Of a DNA stretch of 64,000 bases, positions 45,603 through 57,295 are shown one piece after another. Position numbers and translations under genes: made by a program. The notes beneath the pieces were generated by a model that did not search any database, was not told the origin of the DNA, and was given only the letters and a program-made list of their open reading frames with translations. Source of the DNA: Bog-473 sp963706555 (lineage in GTDB: Bacteria > Actinomycetota > Acidimicrobiia > Acidimicrobiales > RAAP-2); NCBI GenBank assembly GCA_963706555.1, contig OY970164.1, forward strand, positions 4,588,001 to 4,652,000. Reading direction: 5' to 3'. How positions within the stretch are numbered: position 1 is the first letter of the stretch; each line of letters begins with the position of its first letter.

Positions 45603-46724
45603 ATGAAGACCAAGGCCGCTGTGCTCTTTGAGCAGCCGGGGAAGTGGGAGGTGGTCGAGGTCGATCTCGACGGACCCAAGGAGTACGAGGTGCTCGTCGA
45701 GTTCGCCGGCTGCGGGCTCTGCCACTCCGACGACCACTTGGCCACCGGCGACATGCAACTCGGCCATCTTCCCTATTGCGGTGGCCACGAGGGGGCCGGC
45801 GTCGTACGCGACGTCGGGCCGGGCGTGCGCAGCCTCGAGGTGGGCGACCACATCGTGACGTCGTTCATCCCCGGGTGTGGCAAGTGCCGCTGGTGCGCCA
45901 GCGGGCAGCAGAACCTGTGCGACTGCGGCGCCCTGCTGATGACCGGATCCCAGATGGACGGGACCTACCGGATGCACATCGGCGACATCGACGTCGGCCA
46001 GGGCTCGCTGCTGAGCGCATTTGCGCAGCACAGCATCCTGCCCGAATGGTCCTGTATCAAAATCGCCCGCGACATCCCACTGCTGACGGCAGCGCTCGTC
46101 GGTTGTGCGGTCCCGACGGGGTGGGGGTCGGCGGTCAACGCGGCACAGGTGGGTCCCTCCGATGTCGTCATCGTCATGGGAGTCGGAGGGGTGGGGATCA
46201 ACGCCGTGCAAGGCGCAGCACACGCCGGCGCAGCGCACGTCGTCGCGGTCGATCCGGTTGCGTTGAAGCGTGACGCCGCCCTGAAGTTGGGGGCGACCGC
46301 GGCCTTCGCCACCATTGACGAAGCGACAGCCCACATTCAGGACCTCACCAACGGACAGGGCGCCGACGCCACCATCATCACCATCGGCGTGGTCACGAGC
46401 GAGCACGTGGGGCAAGGCTTCTCGTCCATCCGCAAGGGCGGCACTCTCGTCGTGACCGGCATGGGCAAGAAGACCGAGGTCGGTATTCCAGCGGCCCTTT
46501 TCGAGCTGACGATGTACCAGAAGCGCATTCAGGGTTGCCTCTACGGAATGATGTCGCCGTCCAAGGACGTGCCGCGTCTGCTCAGCCTCTACCAGTCGGG
46601 CCACCTCAAGCTCGATGAGATCGTGACACGCACCTACCCGCTGGAGCAGATCAACGACGGCTATGCCGCAATGCACGCGGGTGAGGTCATCCGGGGAGTG
46701 GTGGACTACACCATCGACGGCTGA
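45603..46724 (+). CDS. NDMA-dependent zinc alcohol dehydrogenase
   Basis: This medium-chain dehydrogenase has 373 residues. The catalytic-zinc region has CGLCHSDDHLATG and GGHEGAGVV. The structural-zinc Cys cluster is CGKCRWCASGQQNLCDCG. The Rossmann motif is VMGVGGVGINAVQGA. Overall it fits the actinobacterial family that keeps NAD(H) tightly bound and is assayed with nitrosodimethylaniline, and the natural electron acceptor system is often mycofactocin-linked. The ATG is preceded by GGGAGGGGG. The stop codon forms the first unit of a minisatellite. No mycofactocin genes are in the window. Confidence 0.9.
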   Translation: MKTKAAVLFEQPGKWEVVEVDLDGPKEYEVLVEFAGCGLCHSDDHLATGDMQLGHLPYCGGHEGAGVVRDVGPGVRSLEVGDHIVTSFIPGCGKCRWCASGQQNLCDCGALLMTGSQMDGTYRMHIGDIDVGQGSLLSAFAQHSILPEWSCIKIARDIPLLTAALVGCAVPTGWGSAVNAAQVGPSDVVIVMGVGGVGINAVQGAAHAGAAHVVAVDPVALKRDAALKLGATAAFATIDEATAHIQDLTNGQGADATIITIGVVTSEHVGQGFSSIRKGGTLVVTGMGKKTEVGIPAALFELTMYQKRIQGCLYGMMSPSKDVPRLLSLYQSGHLKLDEIVTRTYPLEQINDGYAAMHAGEVIRGVVDYTIDG

Positions 46725-46836
46725 ACCGGGGGCGGCTGAACCGGCGGCGGCTGAACCGGGGCCGGCTGAACCGGGGCCGGCTGAACCGGGGCCGGCTGAA
46801 CCGGCGGCGGCTGACCGGCGGCGGCTGACCGGCGGC
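46719..46836 (+). repeat. 15-bp minisatellite carrying serial stop codons
   Basis: Six 15-bp units of the type GGCTGAACCGGGGCC are followed by two 14-bp variants. The alcohol dehydrogenase stop TGA is part of unit one. As the period is divisible by three, each of the next 15-bp units presents another in-frame TGA. The units are G/C-rich and can form GGCC-based hairpins. Confidence 0.9.
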
Positions 46837-46910
46837 GGCGGTAATCGTCGGCGGCCCTCGGACCGGGACAGTGCGCGTGACTCGTGGCGTCGAGCAATTA
46901 GAACGGCACG

Positions 46911-47699
46911 ATGAGCACCGATGACAAGACGGACGCCGACAGCGACGTGCACGCGAGATCGCAGGCGCAACTCAGGGCACTCGGGAGGTCGGCCGACACC
47001 CTGGCCGCCTTGGTCCGACGCCTCACGCCCGCGCAGCTCCGCCAGCAGGCGTACCCCACCGAATGGACGGTGGCGGACGTGCTGTCACATCTGGGCTCGG
47101 GCGCGGTCCTCACCACGCAGCGTCTCAACGGGGCGGTCGACCTCGACCCGCAATTGGTCTGGGACGACTGGAACGCCAAAGATCCCGACGCGCAGGCCGC
47201 CGACGCGCTGGAGGCCGACGCCGAGCTCCTGGCCCGCCTCGCCGCCATCACCCCCGACGAAGCAGCCGCATTTCGATTCGCCATGGGCCCGATGGAGGTG
47301 GATCTGCCGACCTTCCTCGGGCTGCGCCTCAACGAGCATGCGGTGCACACCTGGGACGTCGCCGTGGCATTCGACGACGGGGCCACGATCCCACCCGACG
47401 AGACGGAGCTCATGGTCGACACCCTGGCCATGATCAGCAGCTTCGCCGGCAAGCCGACCGGCACCGAGCGGACGATCAGCATCCGCACGGTGGCACCGGA
47501 CCGCTACTTCGACATCGCGCTGCGGGCAGACGGGGCCGCACTCTCGCCGCGGGCTCCGGTCGACGTGCCCGATCTCGAGCTGACCGGCGACGCGCTTGTC
47601 CGCCTCGTCTACGGCAGGCTCGACCCGGCCCACTCCCCCGTCGTTGACGCCGGGTCCTCCGAGCTCGTCGAGTTACGAAAGGCCTTCCCGGGATTCTGA
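46911..47699 (+). CDS. Maleylpyruvate isomerase/mycothiol-dependent family protein
   Basis: This DinB-like four-helix protein has 262 residues. The N-terminal MDMPI domain has the metal ligands in DVLSHLGSG and NEHAVHTWDVA, as in mycothiol-dependent maleylpyruvate isomerase and related thiol-dependent enzymes. The C-terminal domain (about 165-262) resembles the sterol-carrier-like half of these proteins, with LTGDALVRLVYGRLDP. The actual reaction is unknown. It ends 27 bp inside the convergent isochorismatase-fold gene. Confidence 0.85.
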   Translation: MSTDDKTDADSDVHARSQAQLRALGRSADTLAALVRRLTPAQLRQQAYPTEWTVADVLSHLGSGAVLTTQRLNGAVDLDPQLVWDDWNAKDPDAQAADALEADAELLARLAAITPDEAAAFRFAMGPMEVDLPTFLGLRLNEHAVHTWDVAVAFDDGATIPPDETELMVDTLAMISSFAGKPTGTERTISIRTVAPDRYFDIALRADGAALSPRAPVDVPDLELTGDALVRLVYGRLDPAHSPVVDAGSSELVELRKAFPGF

Positions 47700-48260
47700 T
47701 CCGCGGCGCTGCACCCACTGCGCGGCGGACTCCACGACGGCCTGACGGGGGAAGAGCTCTTCCATCAGGACCCGGTGCACGTCCGCATCCGGATCGAGGC
47801 AGCAATCTTGCAGGACGGTCAACCCGAAGTCGAGGTCGGCCGCTTGGCGCAGGGTGGACAGTACGACCCCACTGGTCGCAATGCCGGTCAACGCGAGGGA
47901 CTGCACATCGAGCGATCGCAGGACAACTTCGAGATCGCTCCCGGAAAACGCGCTCACCCGCCGCTTCGTCACGACGATGTCCCCGGGTTGCGGGGCAACG
48001 GCCGGATGGATCTGCGTACTGTGATCGGTCTCCCCCATGCCTCCCCTGCTCGCCAGGTTCGCAAAGATCTGATTGCGCGGGCTCACGTCCGACCCGCCTG
48101 CCCGGAAGGCGACGCGCACGTAGATCACCGGGACGCCCGCGCGTCGTGCGGCCGCTGCGGTCCGGGCGGTCGTGTCCAGCAGTGGTTGCATCGACGCGGA
48201 CGCGAACCGCTCCACGACCCCGTTCTGCAGGTCCATGAGCAAAAGTGCTTCGGTGGCCAC
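47673..48260 (-). CDS. Isochorismatase-fold protein lacking the nucleophilic Cys
   Basis: The 195-residue protein has the fold's hallmarks: LLLMDLQNGVV with the first Asp, the IVVTKRRVSAFSGSDLE block with Lys, and GIATSGVVLSTLRQAADLD. In cysteine hydrolases of this fold the last motif has Cys where Val occurs here. The Asp-Lys-Cys triad is therefore incomplete, and amide hydrolysis by thiol catalysis is unlikely. Such Val variants form a recurrent subgroup in my memory. GTG 48260 follows GGAAGG. It is transcribed alone. Confidence 0.88.
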   Translation of the reverse strand: MATEALLLMDLQNGVVERFASASMQPLLDTTARTAAAARRAGVPVIYVRVAFRAGGSDVSPRNQIFANLASRGGMGETDHSTQIHPAVAPQPGDIVVTKRRVSAFSGSDLEVVLRSLDVQSLALTGIATSGVVLSTLRQAADLDFGLTVLQDCCLDPDADVHRVLMEELFPRQAVVESAAQWVQRRGSESREGLS

Positions 48261-48330
48261 GTGAACCTTCCTTTCTGTCGATGACGGCGATCGCTCGTCT
48301 GTCGATGTTGGCGATCCCTCGCCGCCCCCA

Positions 48331-49221
48331 CTACGCGGTGGCGTCGACCCAGGCCGCGATGTCGCGCGCCGCGCCGTGCGGGTCCTCGAGCGGACCGAAG
48401 TGGCCGAGGTGGCGACGCTCGACGAACGTGCCGCGCTGCAACTGGGTCAGCGCGGCCGGGCCGAACGATCCGGGTCCCGATTCCTCCTGGCGCCCGGCGA
48501 CGATGGCGACCGGCAGATCGAGCTGTGGCAAGGCTCCCCACGCACCACTCTGCGCCGCCCCCCGAAAGACGGCGGCCTCGGTAGCCGGGGCGCAGCGCAG
48601 CGTGACCCTGCCGTCATCGCCCTGGGCGAACCCGCCGCGGACATAGGCCTCGAGTGCGGCGGGGTACAACTCGTTCAGCGGGGGTTTGGCCGCATAGTTG
48701 GCGATCGCGTCGGCGTAGGAGTCGAACGACGACCTGCGGCGTGCCGCCCCGTCCGCCATGGGATTGGACTCCTCCGCGGTCGCCAGAACGCCGGCGGGGA
48801 AAATTATCGGTTCGAAGAGCCACAGAGAACGGAGCGACCCGGAACGGCGCGCGGCGGCGAGCGCCAGCGCGGCACCGCCGAGGGAATGCCCGACCCCGTG
48901 GACACGTCGGTGCGGTGCGACGAGATCGCTCAGGAGCGCCGCTTCGGCGTCGTCCCCCATGCGGTCCCAGCCCACGCTGGCCCCTTCGGGCAGTTCGCTC
49001 ACGCCGTGCCCGCGAAAGTCGAGCGCCAGGCAACGAAAGCGAGGGGTGAGCGAGGCCACGACGGGCTCGAAGACCCGACCATGGAAACCGGTGGCGTGGG
49101 CGAAAAGGAGGACGGTCGAGGTCGGGTCATCGGGATCGCCGGGCCCGCCCAGGTCATGGACCGCCACCTGCACTCCGTCCGACGACGGGACGAACATCGG
49201 TGTCGCCTGGCGCGCGGTCAT
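48331..49221 (-). CDS. Alpha/beta hydrolase
   Basis: The 296-residue hydrolase has strand and oxyanion motif LLFAHATGFHG, nucleophile Ser in VHGVGHSLGGAALALA, and the C-terminal His in LGHFGPLEDP. Substrate is unknown. ATG 49221 overlaps the glgX stop (ATGA), so it is the last gene of the glucan/trehalose operon. An esterase acting on acylated sugars would fit the place but is a guess. Confidence 0.85.
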   Translation of the reverse strand: MTARQATPMFVPSSDGVQVAVHDLGGPGDPDDPTSTVLLFAHATGFHGRVFEPVVASLTPRFRCLALDFRGHGVSELPEGASVGWDRMGDDAEAALLSDLVAPHRRVHGVGHSLGGAALALAAARRSGSLRSLWLFEPIIFPAGVLATAEESNPMADGAARRRSSFDSYADAIANYAAKPPLNELYPAALEAYVRGGFAQGDDGRVTLRCAPATEAAVFRGAAQSGAWGALPQLDLPVAIVAGRQEESGPGSFGPAALTQLQRGTFVERRHLGHFGPLEDPHGAARDIAAWVDATA

Positions 49222-51349
49222 CCCTCGATACGTTCGGTGTGGCGGAGGAGGATGCTCGAGTGGGCGGTCAGGTTCACCGCATCGTTGCGCATCTGGCGCG
49301 CGTAAGGGCCCGGGCGCGCCGTGTTGACGAGCTCTTCCCAGAGCCCCGGGCTCTCCATGCGCGGCAACGTGTAGGAGTGCGACCGGGCACCCGCATTGAG
49401 CAAGAGGAGCAGTGAATCGGCGGAGGCCGATCGTCCTCTGCTGTCCACCTCGTCCGCGGCCAAACCGAACAGGAGCATGCCGATGCTCTGGTTGTAGGGG
49501 TCCGACCACTCCTCTTCGGTCATCTCCTGCCCGTTGGCCCGGATCCATGTGACGTCCTTGGTGGAGGTGCCGGGCACCACGGTGCCGGTGAAGAAGCCCG
49601 CGGCGACGAAGGATCGGATTGCCCTTCATGACCGCGATCAGGTCACGGACGAAGTCCCGCATGTCCCAGCCCGATTCGCCGATGTCCCAGTCGAACCAAC
49701 TCACCTCGTTGTCCTGGCAGTAGGCATTGTTGTTGCCCGTGCTGGGTCCGACCGATCTCGTCGCCGCCCAGCAGCATGGGCACCCCCTGGGCGAAGAGAA
49801 GGGTCGTGAGGAAGTTCCTCTTCATGCGGTCCCGGGCGCGCTCGATGCGGGCCGAGTTCGTCGGCCCCTCCGCCCCCCAGTTGCGGCTGGTGTTGTCCTG
49901 CGCCCCGTCACGATTCTCTTCGCCGTTGGCCTCGTTGTGCTTCTCGTCGTAGCTGACCAGATCGGTGAGGGTGAAGCCGTCGTGGCACGTGACGAAGTTG
50001 ATGCTGGCGTAGGTGCGGCGCCCGCTGGGCGCGTAGATGTCGCTGGAACCCGTCAGGCGGGAGGCGAGCTCGGGGACCTGGCCCGGGTCGCCGCGCCAGA
50101 ATCGGCGGGCGCAGTCGCGGAACGCGCCGTTCCATTCCGACCACCCCGTGGGGAACTGGCCCAACTGGTAGCCGTCGGGGCTGGCGTCCCAGGGCTCGGC
50201 GATGAGCTTGACCTTCGAGAGGACGGGGTCCTGCTGGATGATCTCGAAGAACGCACTCGGTTGCCCGGCCTCGTAGCCGCGCGACGAGCACCGGGGCCAG
50301 GTCGAAGCGGAAGCCGTCCACGTGCATGTCCGTCACCCAGTAGCGCAGGCTGTCGGTGACCAGGCCCATCGCCCGCGGATGGAGGATGTTGAGGCTGTTG
50401 CCCGGTGCCGGTGTAGTCGAGGTGGTACTGCGGTTGATCCGGCATGAGGCGGTAGTACACCGAGTTGTCGATGCCGCGCGAGCGAGAGCGTGGGTCCCAG
50501 CTGGTTCCCCTCGCCGGTGTGGTTGTAGACGACGTCGAGGATCACCTCGAGCCCGGCGCGGTGCAGGGTGCGCACCATCGACTTGAACTCGCTCACCTGT
50601 TGCCCGAGACCTCCCGTGGCGTAGCCGACGTGCGGCGCCAGGAAGGCGATCGAGTTGTAGCCCCAGAAGTTGGTGAGGCCCTGGTCGACCAGGTGCCGAT
50701 CGTTCACGAAATGATGCACGGGCATCAGCTCCACGGCGGTGACGCCGAGCTCGACCAGGTGGTCGATGATCGGGTCCGAGGCCAACCCGAGATAGGTGCC
50801 GCGCAGGTGTTCGGGAACACCGGGGTGACGCTCCGTCATGCCGCGCACGTGGGCCTCGTAAATCACCGTCTGGTTCCACGGCGTGTTGGGGGCCCGGTCG
50901 TCGTCCCACGTGAAGGCCGGGTCCACGACGAGGCACTTGGGCATGGCGCCGGCCGAGTCGCGGGTGTCGAAGGACAGGTCGACCTGCCGGATCGCCGATG
51001 GTGTAGCCGAAGAGCTCGTCACTCCAACGGATCGGCCCGCTCACCGCCTTGGCGTAGGGGTCGATCAGCAGCTTGCTGGGGTTGAACCGGTGCCCCGCGT
51101 CGGGCTCGTAGGGTCCGTCGACCCGGTAGCCGTACAGCGCGCCCGGGACGGACGTCGGGCAGGTACACGTGCCAGACGTTGTCGGTCTGCTCCCCCATGG
51201 TGATCGGTCGCGGTCGGCTCCGATGCCGTGGCGTCGTCGAAGAGGCAGAGTTGCACCGCCCGCGCGTTCTCGGAGAAGAGCGCGAAGTTGACACCCTCCC
51301 CGTCCCAGGTGGCGCCGAGCGGATGCGGGCCTCCGGGCCAGACCCTCAC
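49218..51349 (-). CDS. glgX: Glycogen debranching enzyme (multiple frameshifts)
   Basis: It hydrolyses alpha-1,6 branches of glycogen (GH13 isoamylase type). The gene must be read through several frames. CBM48-like N-terminus is WPGGPHPLGATWDGEGVNFA from GTG 51349, then NVWHVYLPDV, YGYRVDGPYEPDAGHRFNPS, VIYEAHVRGMTERHPGVP, VYNHTGEGN, MHVDGFRFDLAPVL with the nucleophile Asp, NFVTCHDGFTLTDLVSYDEK, WFDWD, and a complete C-terminus ending HTERIEG. At about 50400, removing one G from ACCGGGCAAC restores the frame. GTG 51349 overlaps the treZ stop. Confidence 0.85.
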
Positions 51350-53234
51350 GTGTCGCCGCCCTTCTCGGAGAGGCGATAGGCACAGAACTCCCAGGGGCCG
51401 AGTCGTGCCCGCTCCCCGGCGCGAGCAGTTCGGGCAACACCGCACCCTGGCCCCCGAACTCGGGGAACCCGCATCGAGCAACTTGGACCAGCACGGATCC
51501 CCGCCGCGGTCACCCCGGTGGGGATCGTCCCCCTCCGGCGTCCGCCAGCCGACGGGAGGCGGCGGGAGCACGGCGTCGGCCGATTCCGACGAGATGTTGA
51601 AGAGGGCGGCCACGGCCTCGCGGGGATCCGCACGGATCAGGGTGACCACCTGCGAAGCCGCAGAGGCCCGCGCGGCGGAGCGAGGGGTACGCCCGAGGGC
51701 GGGGTGGCTCCGGCGCAGCCCGATGAGGGCACGGTGGAGGGCCCACCGGCAGCGATGGTCGCCCTGATGCCGCAACGAGGGGTCGAGGTGCGCCGCGTCG
51801 AACGTGGCCCGGGCTTGCGGCGTCGAGGACCCCGCCGCTGCCGGCGAACGCGGCGAACTCCTGCGCCCGGCCGGTCCGCACCGCCTCCACCAGGGCGGGA
51901 TCGCCGTGGTCGATGAAATACGGGAACGGCGCGGGATCGCCGTACTCCTCCCCCATGAACAGGAGGGGCACGCCGGGAGCGAGCAGAACGAGCGCGGCCG
52001 CCAACTGGGCCTGTGCCAATGTCACCAAGGTCACCAGCCTGTCACCTTTGGGCCGGTTGCCGATGTGGTCGTGATTCTGGGCGAAGACGACGAATCGCTC
52101 CGGCGCGATGGCCGTCGACGGCGCACCGTGGTTGCGATTGCGGAACGCCGGAGTACTCGCCCTGGTAGACGAAGCCCTCGTTCATTGCACGCGCGATGTC
52201 GTCCACCGGGCCGAAGTCGAGGTAGTACCCGGTGCGCTCGCCGGTGATGGCGGCGTGGAGCGAGTGGTGGAAGTCATCGTTCCACTGGGCGTGCAGGCCG
52301 AGGCCTCCCGCACCGAGGGGAGTGACAACGCGCGGGTTGTTGTCCGCGCTCTCGGCCACGAGGTAATCCGGTCGCCGAGGTCCTCGACGGCGTCGGCCAA
52401 TTCGGCCAGGAACGGGGTGGCGCTGCGGTCGATGATCTCGTGCACCGCATCGAGCCGAAGGCCGTCGATGTGGAAGTCGGTGAACCACTGGCGCGCGTTG
52501 TGCAAGAAGTACGCGCGCACGTCGTTGGAGTCGGCGCCGTCGAAGTTGACCGCCGGGCCCCACGGGCGTCCGGTAGCGGTCGGTGAAGTACGGACCGAAC
52601 GCGGGCGAGGACGTTTCCCTCGGGACCCAGGTGGTTGTAGACGACATCGAGGATCACATCGAGCCCTCGCCGGTGGCAGGCGTCGACGAACCGCTGCAGC
52701 CCGGCCGCGCCGCCGTAGGAGTTCTGCACGGCGAAGGGGAACACGCCGTCGTAGCCCCAATTGCGCCGGCCCGGGGAACTGGGCCACGGGCATGAGCTCG
52801 ACCGCGGTGATCCCCACCTCGACCAGATCGTCGAGCGCGCCGACCGCGCTGTCGAAGGTGCCTTCGGGTGTGAATGTCCCGACGTGCACCTCGGAGATCA
52901 CCTGCTGCCACAGCGGGCCGCGATCGGTGTCCGGCGTCGTGCCACTGGTGCGCAGCCGAGATCGACCACCTGTGACGGACCGTGCACGCCGTCGGGCTGC
53001 GCCCGCGAGGCCGGGTCGGCGAAGGGGCCCTCGCCGTCGAGGAGGAAGTGATAGCGCTCCCCGGGCCCGCATGCGTCCACCACGGCGCCGTGATACCCCC
53101 CGCCCCATCGGAGAGCTCGACCACACGGTCGCTGGAAGGGAACGACAGCACGACCCGGCTGCGCCCGGGTGCCCACACGGTGAAACGCGTCGTTCCCTCG
53201 TCGACGGGCACTGCCCCCAATGAGAACGCCGACA

Positions 53235-53238
<4 letters not shown>
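51346..53238 (-). CDS. treZ: Malto-oligosyltrehalose trehalohydrolase (multiple frameshifts)
   Basis: It releases trehalose from the trehalosyl end of malto-oligosaccharides made by TreY. ATG 53238 begins MMSAFSLGAVPVDEGTTRF. Then come DPASRAQPDGVHGPSQVVD (TreZ-type), LMPVAQFPG, GVFPFAVQNSYGG, VVYNHLGPEGN, HIDGLRLDAVHEI with the nucleophile Asp, VAESADNNPRV, the NHDHIGNRPKGDR segment, LFMGEEYGDPAPFPYFIDH, and the end LGPWEFCAYRLSEKGGDT. Near 52775, deleting one G from CCCCGGGCCGG restores PGRRNWGYDG. No treY is present. The gene overlaps glgB and glgX by 4 bases at each side. Confidence 0.87.
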
Positions 53239-55156
<1,918 letters not shown>

Positions 55157-55166
55157 AGGACGACCC

Positions 55167-57295
55167 TCATCGGGCCGCCGCCATGCGGTCGTCGGGGCGG
55201 CCGTGGCGGAGCGTCTGCAGCGTGCGGAGGAACTCGACGGTCTCGACGTCCCTTCGGGCCTCCTCGAGCGTGTGCGACGCCCTGCGCCGCCAGTTCGACG
55301 CCTCGGGACCGGTCCCCGGCCGATTCTGCGGCTGGCGCTCTCCCCATAGTTCTTCGAGGTCCACCATCAGCAGATCCGCCGGGCTCCGTGCCAGATGGGC
55401 CAGGCAGCCGCGCAGGGCCACGGCCGCAGGGTCCTGCGCGTCCGGCGCGAGCGGTTGCGTCCTCGGTTGCCTGGGTCACGCCGGTGTGGCCGGTGGCGCC
55501 AATGTGGCCGGTATGGCCGAGCGCGCCGAGCATTGCGGCACGCCAGCTTTCACGCTCCTCACGTTGCGCCGTCGCCTCGGCCGCCGACAGATGCCCGGCG
55601 TGCTCGTTCTCGTCGATGTCGATGCCCCAGAAGTACGCCTCGAAGCGCGCCAGGTCGTGGGTACCCCACGACGCCAGGGCCGACGGCGGCGGCCTGGGCA
55701 GAGGGTGTTCCGTCGTCGATTCGAACTGCAGGACCCAGGATCGCAGCATGTGGTCCCGGGTCATCCTCTCGCGGACGCCGGCGGGGACCGTCCCGAGGTC
55801 CTCGCCCACGACGACGGTGCCCGCCCGGTGCGCTTCGAGCGACACCACTGCATGGAGCTCGTCTGCTCGATACGACACGTACGCACCATGGCGGGCGTCG
55901 AAGCCCTCGGGAATCCAGTAGAGGCGCTGCAAGCCCATGACATGATCGACCCGCAAGTACGAAGCGTGCCGGACGGCGCGTCGCACCGTCTCGATGAAGT
56001 AGCGGTACCCGTCCTCCCGCATCCGCTCGGGATGGAGCGGGGGGAACGACCAGTCCTGCCCACTTTCGAAGAACAGATCCGGCGGTGCCCCACCATGCAC
56101 ACCGGCCACGAAGACATGCGGCGCCCACACCGGGTCGAATCCTTCAGGGTGCACACCAACCGGGAGATCGGCGTAGAGCGGCGTCGCGGACGCCGCCACG
56201 GCCAGCTGTTGCGCCGCCGCCCACTGTGCGTAGAGGTGGTAGCCGGCGGTGGACGAGCTCCCCCGTGCCGCGCCGCCGGCCCGGCTGCGTCGAGATCGGC
56301 GCGGAAGCGGGCGTACGCGACCAGTTCAGGATGCTGTTCGGCGAAGTCGCAGAGCTCGTCACGGCGCGACGACGCCTCGCCCAGGAGCGACGCCGCCATC
56401 GGCGACAGGATCTGGCGCCGCAGTCGCGACGACGTCCTCGTAATCCACCAGGGCGGCGCTGTGCACGACGGCGAGGCGCCGCCTGAACTCGTCCGAGGCC
56501 AGCAACCGTCGAGCTTCGTCGGACCGGGCGACCTCGGGCAGGGACAATGGGGTCGACGAAGATCTCGTTGTAGGCCAGCCGGCTCACGGGAAGGTACGGG
56601 CTCGGGTCGGCCGGCGGGTCGAGGAACGCCGGGTACAGCGGGAGGGCACCCACCATGGAGCCGCCGAGATCACCGATCCATCGCCCCAGGTCTGCGAGGT
56701 CGCCGTAGCTCCCGAGGCCCCAGTCCTGGTCCGTCCGCACTGCGTGCAGCGGGAGGAACACACCCCAGCCCCGTGTCGGGTCAGGGCACGTGGGGGCGGC
56801 GATCAAGAGGGCCGCCGTGTCCGCGTCCGACCCCGGCCACTCCACCGTCACCCGGTGATAGCCGGGCGGAATGTGGTGCGCCGGGTCGGGCTCGAGCAAG
56901 AAGCGATACGTCGCCGATGCCCCATGCGGTCCCTGATCCTCCGACATCGCCGTGATGCTCCCCGACAGTGAGTGGCGCCGGACCTGACCGTCCTCGAGCT
57001 CGATGCTGCACCACACGTCGCGCGGGTGCACGCGCCGTGGCAACGTCACCGCAGTCGGCGCGGCCTCCCCCACCCGGTGGACGAGGACCGGTTGCAGATG
57101 GCGACGGGCCTCCTCCTCTTGTCGTTGCGACAGCGCGGCGGCTGCGTCAGCCGGGGAGCGGACGGGAGCACCGAGCGCCTGGAGAATGGCGACAAGGACA
57201 TCCTCGTCGGCGCGGTGCGTCGTGCCGTCACCACCCTGATATGAGGTCTGCACGCCGTGCGACGCGGCGAGGAGAGCCAGTGCGCCCGACCTCAC
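55167..57295 (-). CDS. malQ: 4-alpha-glucanotransferase (multiple frameshifts)
   Basis: It transfers maltosyl and longer units between malto-oligosaccharides (GH77 amylomaltase). The N-terminal domain is long, as in actinobacterial MalQ. Visible blocks across frames are GWGVFLPLHAVRTDQDWGLG, YPAFLDPPADPSPYLPVSR, YNEIFVDP, SYLRVDHVMGLQRLYWIPEG (nucleophile Asp), TVVVGEDLGTVPAGV with the acid Glu, and SWGTHDLARFEAYFWG. The C-terminal end ELWGERQPQNRPGTGPEASN lies in a further frame. GTG 57295 overlaps the preceding stop (GTGA), which supports this start over the ATG at 57346. Confidence 0.85.

Noticed and set aside
46706..46897. Small minus-strand frame with Val-Gln-Pro-Pro-Pro repeats
   Set aside because: The repeat peptide is only the translation of the 15-bp minisatellite. 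No ribosome site or conservation argument supports expression.
45564..46970. Minus-strand open frame opposite the alcohol dehydrogenase
   Set aside because: It is antisense to a clear enzyme. The product is low in hydrophobic structure and includes the translated minisatellite.
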